DNA from: Chitinophaga pinensis
GTDB taxonomy: Bacteria > Bacteroidota > Bacteroidia > Chitinophagales > CAMDFR01
Direction: 5' to 3'
Length of the DNA: 55,243 nt
Assembly (NCBI GenBank): GCA_945872405.1
Contig: CAMBZT010000009.1
Location: 1 to 55,243 of the forward strand
Shown here in pieces: positions 44,259-53,528 of this stretch. Numbering within the stretch: position 1 is the first letter of the stretch; each line of letters begins with the position of its first letter. The notes under the pieces are model-generated. The model was not told where the DNA came from. It ran no database searches and was given only the letters and a program-made list of their open reading frames with translations. The position numbers and the translations under genes are program-made.

Positions 44259-45833
44259 TTAATAAGTCAATGCAACATCAATTGCTACTTGCTTCATTGT
44301 GTTTGATGCCTCTTCAGTTATTTCTTTTCCTTTCAAAGACGCAAGTATCTGAGGGAAACGAGTTTCCAATTGATTCAGATACCCCTTTTCAAAATCTCTA
44401 ATCTTATTTACAGGAACTTTATTCATTAAGTTATTCACGCCCAAAAATAGAATGGCAATCTGCTTCTCTACGGAGTAGGGCGAAAACTGTGCTTGCTTTA
44501 AAATCTCAACATTTCTTGCTCCTTTCTCTAATACTGACTTTGTGGCTGCATCCATGTCAGAACCAAACTTAGCGAAAGCCTCTAACTCACGGAATTGAGC
44601 TTGATCTAGCTTTAAAGTACCTGCTACTTTCTTCATCGTCTTAATTTGTGCATTTCCTCCAACACGACTTACTGAGATACCCACGTTAATCGCCGGACGA
44701 ACTCCTGAGTTAAATAAATTCGACTCCAAAAATATCTGTCCATCAGTTATAGAAATAACGTTAGTAGGAATATAAGCAGATACGTCACCCGCTTGTGTTT
44801 CAATAATGGGTAATGCTGTTAGTGAACCTCCTCCTTTTACTTTGTTTTTAAGTGACTCAGGAAGATCATTCATTGCCGCCGCAATCTCTGTGTTCGCATT
44901 GATTTTTGCTGCTCGTTCTAACAAACGGGAGTGTAAGTAAAATACATCTCCTGGATAAGCTTCACGTCCTGGTGGTCTTCTCAACAATAGAGAAACCTCT
45001 CTGTAGGCAACGGCTTGTTTTGACAAATCATCATAAACAATCAAAGCTGCTCTTCCCGTATCTCTAAAAAACTCTCCAATGGCACAACCAGCAAATGGCG
45101 CATAATATTGCAAAGGCGCTGGGTCTGCTGCCGAAGAGAATACGATAGTTGTATATGCCATTGCGCCATTGTCTTCCAATACTTTTGCTACCTGAGCCAC
45201 GGTGGAAGCTTTCTGACCACATGCTACATAAATACAATAAACTGGTTCCCCTTTTTCATAAAATTCTTTTTGATTTAAGATGGTATCGATACAAACCGCC
45301 GTCTTTCCCGTCTGACGATCTCCAATTACCAACTCTCTTTGTCCACGTCCAATCGGAATCATCGCATCAATCGCTTTGATACCAGTTTGCAATGGCTCAT
45401 TCACAGGTTGACGATAAATAACTCCTGGCGCTTTTCGCTCTAATGGCATTTCAAACAACTCACCTTCTATTGGACCCTTGCCATCAATAGGCTCACCAAG
45501 CGTATTCACTACCCTTCCAATCATGCTCTCTCCTACATTGATAGAAGCAATCTTTCCTGTACGTCTTACAGTATCACCTTCTTTCACTAGTTCAGATACA
45601 CCCATTAAAACCACACCAACATTATCTTCCTCAAGATTCAGTACGATGCCTCTTAAGCCATTATCAAACGAAACTAACTCTCCTGCACGAGCATTGGTTA
45701 GACCGTACACGCGGGCAATACCATCTCCCACCTCTAATACTGCACCTGTTTCTTCAAGCTCAGTCGCTGAACTTACATTCGTCAGTTGTTGTCTTAATAT
45801 TGCTGATATTTCATCAGGTTTTACATCTGCCAT
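44259..45833 (-). CDS. atpA: F0F1 ATP synthase subunit alpha
   Basis: A protein of 524 residues. The Walker A motif is [14 protein letters not shown], with the alpha-specific RGQRELVIG before it and [47 protein letters not shown] after it. The arginine-finger region ([41 protein letters not shown]) is intact. It is the non-catalytic nucleotide-binding subunit of F1. Confidence 0.99.
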   Translation of the reverse strand: MADVKPDEISAILRQQLTNVSSATELEETGAVLEVGDGIARVYGLTNARAGELVSFDNGLRGIVLNLEEDNVGVVLMGVSELVKEGDTVRRTGKIASINVGESMIGRVVNTLGEPIDGKGPIEGELFEMPLERKAPGVIYRQPVNEPLQTGIKAIDAMIPIGRGQRELVIGDRQTGKTAVCIDTILNQKEFYEKGEPVYCIYVACGQKASTVAQVAKVLEDNGAMAYTTIVFSSAADPAPLQYYAPFAGCAIGEFFRDTGRAALIVYDDLSKQAVAYREVSLLLRRPPGREAYPGDVFYLHSRLLERAAKINANTEIAAAMNDLPESLKNKVKGGGSLTALPIIETQAGDVSAYIPTNVISITDGQIFLESNLFNSGVRPAINVGISVSRVGGNAQIKTMKKVAGTLKLDQAQFRELEAFAKFGSDMDAATKSVLEKGARNVEILKQAQFSPYSVEKQIAILFLGVNNLMNKVPVNKIRDFEKGYLNQLETRFPQILASLKGKEITEEASNTMKQVAIDVALTY

Positions 45834-45889
45834 TTGTTTGTGTTTTTTATATTGTTAATTATAATTTATTACTTAGTGCTTCTAGACTT

Positions 45890-46447
45890 CTAGACCTTAT
45901 CTACATAAGACTCATCTAAAAACTGTGTTTTCAAGTTTTGTAATTTTTTGTTGATGCTTGCATCATAAAGATTATCGCCGTATTGAAGCTTAAACCCCCC
46001 TATTAATGATTCATCGACACTCGTGGTAATGTCCAAATTTGTTCCAGGAATTACTTTACTGAGACTGTCCTTAATTGAATTTAATACCGTGTCGCTTATG
46101 ATAGTTGCTGTTGTAATGCTAACCTTACTGATATTCTTTAGCACATTATATTGTTCAATAAATGACTTTCCAAAATTGATCAACTGTGCTTCTCTCCCTT
46201 TTTTGATGACCAACTCTATGAATCTCCAGGTAATATTGTCCGTTTTATCTTTAAATATTAAAGACATTACATTGAGTTTTTTATCTGCTGGTACCACAGG
46301 ACTTTTCAGCATTAAACTTAAATCTCTATGACCTGAAATAGTCTTGTCTAAGAGTAAAATATCGTTATGAATAACATCTAATTTACCTTGCTCTATAGCT
46401 AGGCCCAATATTGATTTGGCGTATCGATGCGATAATTTATATGACAT
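45890..46447 (-). CDS. atpH: F0F1 ATP synthase subunit delta
   Basis: A protein of 185 residues, the OSCP/delta subunit linking the peripheral stalk to F1. The N-terminus SHRYAKSILGLAIEQGKLDVIHNDILLLDKTI and the C-terminal VDESLIGGFKLQYGDNLYDASINKKLQNLKTQF are typical. It starts two bases after the atpF stop. Confidence 0.95.
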   Translation of the reverse strand: MSYKLSHRYAKSILGLAIEQGKLDVIHNDILLLDKTISGHRDLSLMLKSPVVPADKKLNVMSLIFKDKTDNITWRFIELVIKKGREAQLINFGKSFIEQYNVLKNISKVSITTATIISDTVLNSIKDSLSKVIPGTNLDITTSVDESLIGGFKLQYGDNLYDASINKKLQNLKTQFLDESYVDKV

Positions 46448-46449
46448 AC

Positions 46450-46965
46450 TTAGTTAAGTTTTGCTTCATTTACCAAAGTAGTAACCAATGACTCTTGTGC
46501 GGCCTTATCACTTAGTTCTTTCTTCAATAATTTCTCGGAAATTTCGATTGCCAATTTACCCGCTTCATTTTTCAATTGCATCAAGGCTGCCGTCTTTTCT
46601 GTTTGAAAATCTTTTCGTGCATTCTCTATCAATCTTCCATATTCTACCTTTGCTTTTTCGCGAGATTCCTCCAAAATTTTTATAGATAACTCTTTTGTTT
46701 CTGCCAGCATTCTATTTCTTTCCTCTTTTGCTTCCTTCAACAAATCCTCATTCTTTGCTTGTAAGGCAACCATCTCTTCCTTTGCCTTTTTTGCTGAATC
46801 TAAAGCCGTCTGAATCGCTTCTTGTCTTTCAGTTAAGGAAGCTACAATCGGTTTAAAAGCAAATTTTCCAAGCAAAACAACGAGTAACCCGAAAATGATA
46901 ATTGTCCATATCACCAATCCTGGATCAGGTGTAATCAAAGGATTCATTAATAATATTGAGTGCAT
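46450..46965 (-). CDS. atpF: F0F1 ATP synthase subunit b
   Basis: A protein of 171 residues with one N-terminal membrane helix (PDPGLVIWTIIIFGLLVVLLGKFAFKPIV) and a long charged coiled coil (SLTERQEAIQTALDSAKKAKEEMVALQAKNEDLLKEAKEERNRML). It forms the peripheral stalk. The ATG at 46965 is chosen over an in-frame TTG at 46992; the internal ATG at 46947 (MNPLITPD) is also possible. Confidence 0.96.
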   Translation of the reverse strand: MHSILLMNPLITPDPGLVIWTIIIFGLLVVLLGKFAFKPIVASLTERQEAIQTALDSAKKAKEEMVALQAKNEDLLKEAKEERNRMLAETKELSIKILEESREKAKVEYGRLIENARKDFQTEKTAALMQLKNEAGKLAIEISEKLLKKELSDKAAQESLVTTLVNEAKLN

Positions 46966-47044
46966 TATATATTGTATTTTATTTAAAATCAATTAAATAT
47001 TGTCTGTCCGGCAATCCCTGACAGACAATATGTGTTTGGATAGA

Positions 47045-47254
47045 CTATGCGTTCATAATTGCTACTACCACTACGAAAAGGGCTGCACCCTCTATTAACG
47101 CAGCTGCAATAAGCATATTTGTACGAATGTCTGCTTTCTCTGCTGGTTGACGAGCAATAGACTCTAAAGCCGAACCACCAATTTTACCGATTCCTAATCC
47201 AGCACCTAATACTGCTAAACCAGCACCAATAACTGAAATACCGTGAATTTCCAT
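47045..47254 (-). CDS. atpE: F0F1 ATP synthase subunit c
   Basis: A 69-residue hairpin of two membrane helices. The loop is ESIARQPAEKADIRTNM and the proton-binding carboxylate is Glu55 in LIAAALIEGAALFVVVVA. Residues after the Glu are Gly-Ala, not the Ser/Thr typical of sodium-binding rings, so proton coupling is likely. Confidence 0.98.
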   Translation of the reverse strand: MEIHGISVIGAGLAVLGAGLGIGKIGGSALESIARQPAEKADIRTNMLIAAALIEGAALFVVVVAIMNA

Positions 47255-47305
47255 GTTAAAACTATTTATTGTCTGAAATCAGACAGGTTAAAAAAAATAA
47301 ACTAA

Positions 47306-48415
47306 TTAATGTGCTTCTTCATGATGATGCTCCGCCATTGCCATTCCCAAAAAAACCGAGGTTAGCATCGTGAATAAGAAAGCCTGTAAAAACGCTACTA
47401 ATAACTCAATCAAACTTATAAACAGTGTAAATGGAACTGCTACCGCCGCTCCAGCTCCACTCATTACTGCACTCTCACCAGCGTTGCCGAATACAAAAAT
47501 CAAACTCACCAAACTCAACACAATAATGTGCCCTGCTGTAATGTTTGCAAAAAGTCGCATCATCAATGCAAATGGCTTACTTATAACGCCAATAATTTCG
47601 ATTGGTGCTAAAATCATTCTTACAGGTACAGGAACCCCAGGCATCCAAAAAATATGCTTCCAATAATCTTTGTTTCCATTAACATTAATAATAATTAAGG
47701 TAAAAAGAGCCAAAACCATTGTCACTGCTATATTACCTGTAACATTTGCCCCACCTGGAAAAAAAGGGATTAGACCCATCAAATTATTAAAAAGGATAAA
47801 GAAAAATAAAGTCAGCAAGTAAGGAAGAAAACGAGGTGCATGCTTACCTAAATTTGGCTCCACTACCTCGTCCTTCATAAAAATAACAATTGGTTCCATC
47901 AAGTTTTGGATTCCTTTAGGAGCCTTACCTGCATTTGCCTTGCATGCTTTTGCTACCGTTATAAAAACAAGTAATAACAAAAAGGCACTAACCATCATAG
48001 CAAATACGTTTTTTGTAATTGAAAGGTCTAATAGTTGATGCCCTTCTCCAGAAACAATTCTGCCTTCTTTCATCACATAACCCGATATAGGACTTTCTGT
48101 TGCCTCTTCATGACCATGCGCCGATGCTTCTTCATGTTCTTCGACGACTGGATACTTCGACGACATTCCAATTTCCCAGTTGCCCGCAGTCATATCGTAA
48201 ATGATAACTGGTAAAGGAATATGCACGTGACCCATTATGTGCCAATCATTTGCATCTGCAATATGCTCTAAAATTGTTGGTGTGGGATTGTATTTTTTTT
48301 CAACGGCTGCTTTTTCGCCTTCTTGACAAAACGAACTAAGTGCATTAAGAAAAACAAGAATAAACAGTAACGAAAATCTTTTCAGGCGAGAATTTGAATA
48401 TAGTTTTGCTGGCAC
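47306..48415 (-). CDS. atpB: F0F1 ATP synthase subunit a
   Basis: A protein of about 369 residues from the GTG at 48415. The N-terminal extension includes a signal-like segment (LKRFSLLFILVFLNALSSFCQ) and a His/Glu-rich stretch (EEHEEASAHGHEEATESP), as is usual in Bacteroidota. Membrane helices follow, with the essential Arg in FALMMRLFANITAGHIIVL and a terminal His-rich tail (AEHHHEEAH). An upstream in-frame TTG at 48448 lies before the likely transcription start and is rejected. It is the first gene of the operon; no atpI precedes it, and atpD and atpC are not in the window. Confidence 0.95.
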   Translation of the reverse strand: MPAKLYSNSRLKRFSLLFILVFLNALSSFCQEGEKAAVEKKYNPTPTILEHIADANDWHIMGHVHIPLPVIIYDMTAGNWEIGMSSKYPVVEEHEEASAHGHEEATESPISGYVMKEGRIVSGEGHQLLDLSITKNVFAMMVSAFLLLLVFITVAKACKANAGKAPKGIQNLMEPIVIFMKDEVVEPNLGKHAPRFLPYLLTLFFFILFNNLMGLIPFFPGGANVTGNIAVTMVLALFTLIIINVNGNKDYWKHIFWMPGVPVPVRMILAPIEIIGVISKPFALMMRLFANITAGHIIVLSLVSLIFVFGNAGESAVMSGAGAAVAVPFTLFISLIELLVAFLQAFLFTMLTSVFLGMAMAEHHHEEAH

Positions 48416-48437
48416 GGTTGTTTTGTATTTTCGGGTG

Positions 48438-48445
48438 CAAATGTA
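48438..48445 (-). promoter_or_regulatory. Candidate -7 promoter element of the atp operon
   Basis: On the minus strand TACATTTGCACC matches TAnnTTTG with the CA extension. Transcription would start near 48431, leaving about 15 bases before the GTG at 48415. Confidence 0.5.
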
Positions 48446-48549
48446 CAAATTACATCTTGAATAAAAAGAAAAAATATAATTTTTTTTGATTGTTTTTCGA
48501 GCTCCTAAATTCTCAATAAGTCCGGGCAGTCAAATGGGTCTATGAAACT

Positions 48550-49455
48550 CTATTCTTTGACCCTATTTATCAAAATGACACCAAACAAAATTAATCCCAA
48601 ACCTAAATAATCGTGCCAACCAATATTTTCCTTATCAAGGATTCCAATAAAAACTGCAACAATGGGCATTAGATAGGTAACTGACGCCGCAAACATAATA
48701 TGTGCTCTTTGTATTAAAATATTAAATAAACTCATGGCGACTGCTGTACCGAAAACACCCAATAACAAAGCATAGGGTAAAGCTTCGCGCGCTAACGGTT
48801 CTGTTTTAAACTGATTTGGAATGTCTGTGATAAAAAATAAAGGAATTGAAGGAATTAAAAGCATAAAATACATCATAGAGGTCAATGGCAAACTTGGAAT
48901 TCCCATCAAATGCTTTTTTAGCACGTTTGAGCTCAAACCATACATGAAAGGGACGGTCAAGGCAATGCAAAGAAAGAAAAAATCTGCCCTTAACTCATTT
49001 TGAGGCTTAAAAAGAATTAAACTAACAGCTCCAAGTAAACCAATTAACACTCCAATTAGCTTCGTTTTTTTATTGGGAAGTCTAAAAAACAAAATCCCTA
49101 TAAGATACGTGCATAAAGGGGTTAGGGAGTTGATGATTCCAGTAATTGAACTACTGATATGAGTCTGTGCAAGTGGGTATAAATAGATTGGAATGCCACT
49201 TCCAACCACAGAACAGATAAACACATAAAAATATTTATTAGGAGGCACCTTTTTGAATGCCAAATACAGAAAAGGTAATAAGGTAATACCGCCAGCCAAC
49301 ATACGTAGATCGGCTACTTGCATGGGCTCAAAGCCAATCAGTGCATGCTTTATCAAAAAATAGGAGAATCCCCAAATGATGGCACATAAAACCAACAATA
49401 TCCAATTGACCGCCTTGTATTTACTCGACTGAGGGGAGAGATTTTGTGAACTCAT
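48550..49455 (-). CDS. EamA/DMT family transporter
   Basis: A protein of 301 residues with ten membrane segments arranged as two EamA repeats: ILLVLCAIIWGFSYFLIKHALIGFEPMQVADLRMLAGG in the first and MMYFMLLIPSIPLFFITD and VTYLMPIVAVFIGILDKENIGWHDYLGLGLILFGVILIN in the second. Members export amino acids or other metabolites; the substrate is unknown. The ATG at 49455 lies three bases from the obgE stop, so it is the last gene of the adk-obgE-EamA unit. Confidence 0.92.
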   Translation of the reverse strand: MSSQNLSPQSSKYKAVNWILLVLCAIIWGFSYFLIKHALIGFEPMQVADLRMLAGGITLLPFLYLAFKKVPPNKYFYVFICSVVGSGIPIYLYPLAQTHISSSITGIINSLTPLCTYLIGILFFRLPNKKTKLIGVLIGLLGAVSLILFKPQNELRADFFFLCIALTVPFMYGLSSNVLKKHLMGIPSLPLTSMMYFMLLIPSIPLFFITDIPNQFKTEPLAREALPYALLLGVFGTAVAMSLFNILIQRAHIMFAASVTYLMPIVAVFIGILDKENIGWHDYLGLGLILFGVILINRVKE

Positions 49456-49458
49456 CAA

Positions 49459-50454
49459 TTATTTATTCATCCTTTTCCATAGAACATCTTTTAACTCGGA
49501 AAGGTTGAAACCACTTACGGCAGAAATGAAGACAATATCTATTTTCTTTGGTAATGTTTTTTTCATCAGCTTTATCAGCTCTTCATCTAGCATATCACTT
49601 TTTGATATGGCCAAGACCCTCTCTTTCGTCAGTAATTCTGGATTGTACATTTTTAATTCATTGAGCAAAACATCGTAATCCTTTTTGATGTCATTACTAT
49701 CTGCTGGGATTAAAAATAATAAAATTGAATTCCTTTCTATGTGGCGCAGAAAGCGATAGCCCAGCCCTTTGCCAAGATGAGCTCCTTCAATAATTCCCGG
49801 AATATCTGCCATAATGAATGACTTGGTATCATAATAGGATACGATTCCTAAATTAGGTGTCAATGTAGTAAAAGGATAATCACCAATTTCAGGTCTTGCT
49901 GCCGAAAGACTCGCCAATAAAGTGCTCTTTCCTGCATTTGGAAAGCCGACCAGTCCAACGTCTGCCAATACTTTTAATTCAAGCACAATTGTCTTTTCCT
50001 CACCCAATGTGCCAGGTTGGGCATAAGTAGGCGCTTGGTTGGTAGCCGTTTTAAATTGATGGTTGCCTTGCCCTCCCATACCACCACGCATTAATACCCT
50101 CTCCTCCTTATCTGTAGTAATTTCAAATAGTATTTCATTTGTTTCAACATCTCTGGCTACGGTTCCTAGAGGCACTTGCAAAAAGATGTCTTTGCCACTC
50201 TTACCAGTACGCAAACCTCCTTCCCCTCCCTTGCCTTCGTCAGATTTGACGTGCTTTTTGTACTTTAAATGAAGTAAAGTCCATAATTGTGCATTGCCTT
50301 GAAGAATAATATGTCCGCCTCTGCCACCGTCACCACCATCTGGTCCGCCTAGAGGGACATATTTTTCCCTTCTAAAATGACTGCTTCCTGCGCCACCTTT
50401 CCCTGTCTTGCAATATATTTTGACGTAATCGACAAAATTTTGATTTTCTGCCAT
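49459..50454 (-). CDS. obgE: GTPase ObgE/CgtA
   Basis: A protein of 331 residues. The glycine-rich Obg domain is at the N-terminus ([44 protein letters not shown], about 5-155), followed by the G domain with G1 [12 protein letters not shown]2 region [14 protein letters not shown]3 [17 protein letters not shown]4 ISKSD and G5 SAVSGFN. Obg assists assembly of the large ribosomal subunit. It lacks the C-terminal OCT domain, as many Bacteroidota members do. It lies 52 bases after adk. Confidence 0.97.
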   Translation of the reverse strand: MAENQNFVDYVKIYCKTGKGGAGSSHFRREKYVPLGGPDGGDGGRGGHIILQGNAQLWTLLHLKYKKHVKSDEGKGGEGGLRTGKSGKDIFLQVPLGTVARDVETNEILFEITTDKEERVLMRGGMGGQGNHQFKTATNQAPTYAQPGTLGEEKTIVLELKVLADVGLVGFPNAGKSTLLASLSAARPEIGDYPFTTLTPNLGIVSYYDTKSFIMADIPGIIEGAHLGKGLGYRFLRHIERNSILLFLIPADSNDIKKDYDVLLNELKMYNPELLTKERVLAISKSDMLDEELIKLMKKTLPKKIDIVFISAVSGFNLSELKDVLWKRMNK

Positions 50455-50506
50455 CTTTAAAGAACAGTATTTAGTGTTGTATGATTAATTGTTGTGCAAT
50501 GGTATA

Positions 50507-51076
50507 TTAAATACCATCTATAATTTTACAGATTGTAACATTGATGTCGCCAATTTCTCCAATGCCATCCAATTTTGTTACTTTATTTTGAGCTGTATAA
50601 TAAGGAATCACATGAATTGTTTTGTTAAAATACTCTTCTAATCGTTTTAATAATTTTGTGGCATCATCATCTGGCCTACCACTTATCTTTTCACGCTCAG
50701 CTATTCGTGATTTTATTTCTTCTTCTGAAACATTTAACTGAACTACTGCATCAATTTTTTCTCCTTTCGACTCTAAGAAGGCATCTAATGCTTCGGCCTG
50801 TGGTACTGTTCGTGGAAAGCCATCAAAGATAAAACCTCTTACTTGTGGATTGTTTTGCACCTCCTCTTCTAACATCTCAATGGTAATAGAATCTGGCACC
50901 AATTCACCACTATCCATAATTTCTTTCACTCTCAATCCAAGGGCAGTATTACTTTTTGTGTGCATCCGAAACATGTCACCCGTTGATATATGCAACAGGT
51001 TATATTTCTCCTTTAATAACAAGGCCTGAGTCCCTTTACCGCTTCCCGGAGGACCAAAAAGTATTAAATTTAGCAT
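50507..51076 (-). CDS. adk: Adenylate kinase
   Basis: A protein of 189 residues. The P-loop is GPPGSGKGTQ, the AMP site ISTGDMFRMH, and FDGFPRTVPQAEALD is the NMP/core motif. The lid is the short form (AEREKISGRPDDDATKLLKRLEEY), without the zinc-binding insert. It balances AMP, ADP and ATP. Confidence 0.97.
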   Translation of the reverse strand: MLNLILFGPPGSGKGTQALLLKEKYNLLHISTGDMFRMHTKSNTALGLRVKEIMDSGELVPDSITIEMLEEEVQNNPQVRGFIFDGFPRTVPQAEALDAFLESKGEKIDAVVQLNVSEEEIKSRIAEREKISGRPDDDATKLLKRLEEYFNKTIHVIPYYTAQNKVTKLDGIGEIGDINVTICKIIDGI

Positions 51077-51101
51077 AGTATAATTAATATAAAACGTAAT
51101 G

Positions 51102-51109
51102 CAAAGTTA
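51102..51109 (-). promoter_or_regulatory. Candidate -7 promoter element of adk
   Basis: The minus strand reads TAACTTTGCATT, matching TAnnTTTG, 25 bases before the adk ATG. No clear -33 element is seen. Confidence 0.45.
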
Positions 51110-51202
51110 CGTGGTTTTTGTTTGTTAAAATAAATTTATTTTTACAAACAATACTTTTGTTTTAAATAGCTCTATCTATAAATATAGATGAACACGATTC
51201 GT

Positions 51203-51982
51203 CTAAAACAAGCATTTACCTCCGTTCACTTTTAACCACTTTTCTGCGTTTTGGTAAGAAGGCATGATACCTTCCACATGAGTCCAAAAACGCTCTGAAT
51301 GGTCCATATGAACCAAGTGCGTAAGCTCATGAATGTATACATAATCAATAACATACTCTGGAGCAAACAAGAGTCGCGTAGAGATATTAATATTGCTCCT
51401 AATTGAACAACTTCCCCAATTAGATGAGTTGTTCTTTAAGGTTACTTTCGTGATTTTCTTTTGAAAATACAATGTGTTGAGTTCTAATATTCGTCGATGT
51501 ACTTTCGGCTGAAAATAGTTGGCCATTATCTTTGCAACCAATCTAGAGGCTACTTTAGCCCGACGCTCTGGCTTTGAAGTTTCCGGAAAAACTAAGATCA
51601 ATTCTCCCTCGCGAACTTTTACGGTAGCAAACTTGGACTTATCTGTGAAAGTCTTAATCAAAAACGTTTCTCCGTATAATTGTAATAGTTCCCCTTCTCT
51701 ATAATTTTTTGAGGGACTATACTGAGTAATTAATTCTGGATGTTTGATTACTTTATTTTTTGCCCATGCAATAAAAGCCTTTGTCTGTTCTTGCTTTTGA
51801 GCATGCGTTAATAACTGATGTAATCTTATTACTACTCCTTTTTTGGTAAACGAAACCCTGCTTCCTCTGCGTCGCTCAATCACAATAAACACTTTCACTT
51901 GATGGGCTCCCACCTCAAGAATGAATTCTGACATAGCATCTTTGCTATTAGGTAATACTTGTTCGAAATTGAACATTTCCAT
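51203..51982 (-). CDS. YgjP-like (DUF45) zinc metallopeptidase
   Basis: A protein of 259 residues ending in the DUF45 zinc site YVYIHELTHLVHMDHSERFW: His218, Glu219 and His222 of HExxH, plus His228 as probable third ligand. Preceding it is the family strand NNSSNWGSCSIRSNINISTRLLFAP. The N-terminal beta-rich part (EVGAHQVKVFIVIERRRGSRVSFTKKGVVIRLH) is typical. Cytosolic, no signal peptide; cellular substrates are unknown. The ATG at 51982 is the likely start, as an in-frame TTG at 51988 adds only two residues. Confidence 0.88.
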   Translation of the reverse strand: MEMFNFEQVLPNSKDAMSEFILEVGAHQVKVFIVIERRRGSRVSFTKKGVVIRLHQLLTHAQKQEQTKAFIAWAKNKVIKHPELITQYSPSKNYREGELLQLYGETFLIKTFTDKSKFATVKVREGELILVFPETSKPERRAKVASRLVAKIMANYFQPKVHRRILELNTLYFQKKITKVTLKNNSSNWGSCSIRSNINISTRLLFAPEYVIDYVYIHELTHLVHMDHSERFWTHVEGIMPSYQNAEKWLKVNGGKCLF

Positions 51983-52126
51983 GTGCAAATTTATTCTTTT
52001 TAAAAACTTAGCCTATGCTTTTTGAAAATTTTTCTGCTCTATCTTGAATTTATTGGACTGCGCTGTCATTACACAATTTTAACGATACTCATCAAATATT
52101 TTTAGCTAAAAATAAAAAAATGAATG

Positions 52127-52134
52127 TAGGTTTG
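52127..52134 (+). promoter_or_regulatory. Candidate -7 promoter element of clpP
   Basis: TAGGTTTG matches TAnnTTTG and lies 30 bases before the clpP ATG. Confidence 0.4.
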
Positions 52135-52163
52135 TTGCCTATATCAATCAAAAACAAATCATC

Positions 52164-52766
52164 ATGATAGACTACACAAAAATGACTGAAATGCCCAACA
52201 CAGAAGAAATTGCAGAAAAAATGGGCTTAGGCAATAAATTTGAGCAGAAGCTTATTGAACAAAGAAAAGTTTTTTTATGGGGCGTTGTTACTGATGATTC
52301 AGCAAAAAAAGTCGTTGATAGAATCATGTATTTAGAAACATTAGATCCAGGGAAAGAAATCAACTTTTATATTAATAGTCCTGGTGGAGTAGTTACTTCA
52401 GGCATGGTTGTATATGATGCTATCAAATTAATTTCATCTCCTGTTAATACTATTTGTATGGGATTAGCTGCTTCTATGGGGTCTATTTTACTCTCTGTTG
52501 GAGCCAAAGGGAAAAGACAAATCTGGCCTAGCGGCAGGGTGATGATTCATCAACCCAGCTTAGGTGGTGCTTATGGTCAGGCTAGTGATCTTGAAATTAC
52601 TGCCAATGAAATTCAAAAAACAAAAGAAATGGGCGGACGTATTCTTTCAGAGAACTGCGGGCAAAGTTATGATAAAGTAATGGCAGATATGGAACGTGAC
52701 TATTGGATGAGCGCTGAGGAAGCTGTAAAGTATGGCATTGTAGATAGCGTAGCAAGCAAATTTTAA
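52164..52766 (+). CDS. clpP: ATP-dependent Clp protease proteolytic subunit
   Basis: A protein of 200 residues with the catalytic triad Ser104 (GLAASMGSILL), His129 (VMIHQPSLGG) and Asp179 (MERDYWMSAEEA). Other ClpP features are INSPGGVVTSGMVVYD and VKYGIVDSVASKF. It forms the double-ring chamber that degrades proteins unfolded by ClpX or ClpA. GQAASMG of E. coli is GLAASMG here, a mild change. It is followed after 40 bases by a small hypothetical gene. Confidence 0.96.
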   Translation: MIDYTKMTEMPNTEEIAEKMGLGNKFEQKLIEQRKVFLWGVVTDDSAKKVVDRIMYLETLDPGKEINFYINSPGGVVTSGMVVYDAIKLISSPVNTICMGLAASMGSILLSVGAKGKRQIWPSGRVMIHQPSLGGAYGQASDLEITANEIQKTKEMGGRILSENCGQSYDKVMADMERDYWMSAEEAVKYGIVDSVASKF

Positions 52767-52806
52767 TCACAGACTAGGTGCCCTTTTTGAATAAATTTTC
52801 CAAACA

Positions 52807-53211
52807 ATGAGTACAAACAACGAAAATGTTGAAGTTGCAAAGTTGCAGCAAGAAATTATTAAGTATGTGGGTCTAAATCCGGATCATATTATTTTCGATT
52901 TTTCAGAAAAAGAAAATATTTTCAAGCTTTCTCTCATAACCGTTAATCCCACACATGAACAAAGTTTTTTGTATCATGCTACCAAAGGAATAGACAAAAT
53001 TGATGCCCTAAAAAAGATGAGCCAATATGTCTTAGAGTTTCGCAAAAATGAAGATTCTTATACATTACAATGGATGCAGCATGGCGCTGGAGAACTGCAC
53101 ACCTCATACTTCAGAGCTAATGACATGTATCAAGCCTTGGATAAGTTTTATTATGGCAGAGATATGGCTTCCTATAAAATATTTAGCATCTATCTCAATC
53201 CTATTTCCTAA
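52807..53211 (+). CDS. Hypothetical protein downstream of clpP
   Basis: A protein of 134 residues (MSTNNENVEVAKLQQEIIKYVGLNPDHIIFDFSEKENIFKLSLITVNPTHEQSFLYHATKGIDKIDALKKM). It mixes helical and beta segments and has no signal peptide, membrane helix or catalytic motif I recognise. The clear ATG, full-length frame and position 40 bases after clpP, without an intervening terminator, support a real cotranscribed gene. A link to proteolysis is only positional. Confidence 0.65.
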   Translation: MSTNNENVEVAKLQQEIIKYVGLNPDHIIFDFSEKENIFKLSLITVNPTHEQSFLYHATKGIDKIDALKKMSQYVLEFRKNEDSYTLQWMQHGAGELHTSYFRANDMYQALDKFYYGRDMASYKIFSIYLNPIS

Positions 53212-53528
53212 TTTTTCTTCTTTCTTTTATCACACCGAAAACCTGTGGTAATCTGTCCAATCTAACTATTTTTTATCTCCAAACTTCAGTAAAAGATAAT
53301 CCAATAGTTATTGCTAGGTCTTGATTTTTTCATCTTCTTGAAATTAAACAACCCATATCTTTTGTACGTTTTACATAAATATTTGATTTAATCAATGTAG
53401 CTAAATTTTTACGGCAATAAATTCATAGCAATCAAATGAATATTGAATTCTTAAATAAAAAAAGTCCCCCAAAACTGGAGGACTTTTTTATAAGCTGTAT
53501 TCATTGTGTAATGAATAATTACAATTTA
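53212..53528. other. Convergent intergenic region with terminator
   Basis: About 317 AT-rich bases between convergent genes. Only the terminator at 53457-53490 was recognised. Confidence 0.6.
53457..53490 (-). terminator. Rho-independent terminator of the T9SS cargo gene
   Basis: AAAAAAAGTCC (53457-53467) and GGACTTTTTTA (53480-53490) form a stem with A and T runs on either side, so it could stop transcription in both directions. The loop CCCAAAACTGGA can extend the stem by a C-C/G-G pairing. It lies 39 bases after the stop codon of the minus-strand gene. Confidence 0.85.
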
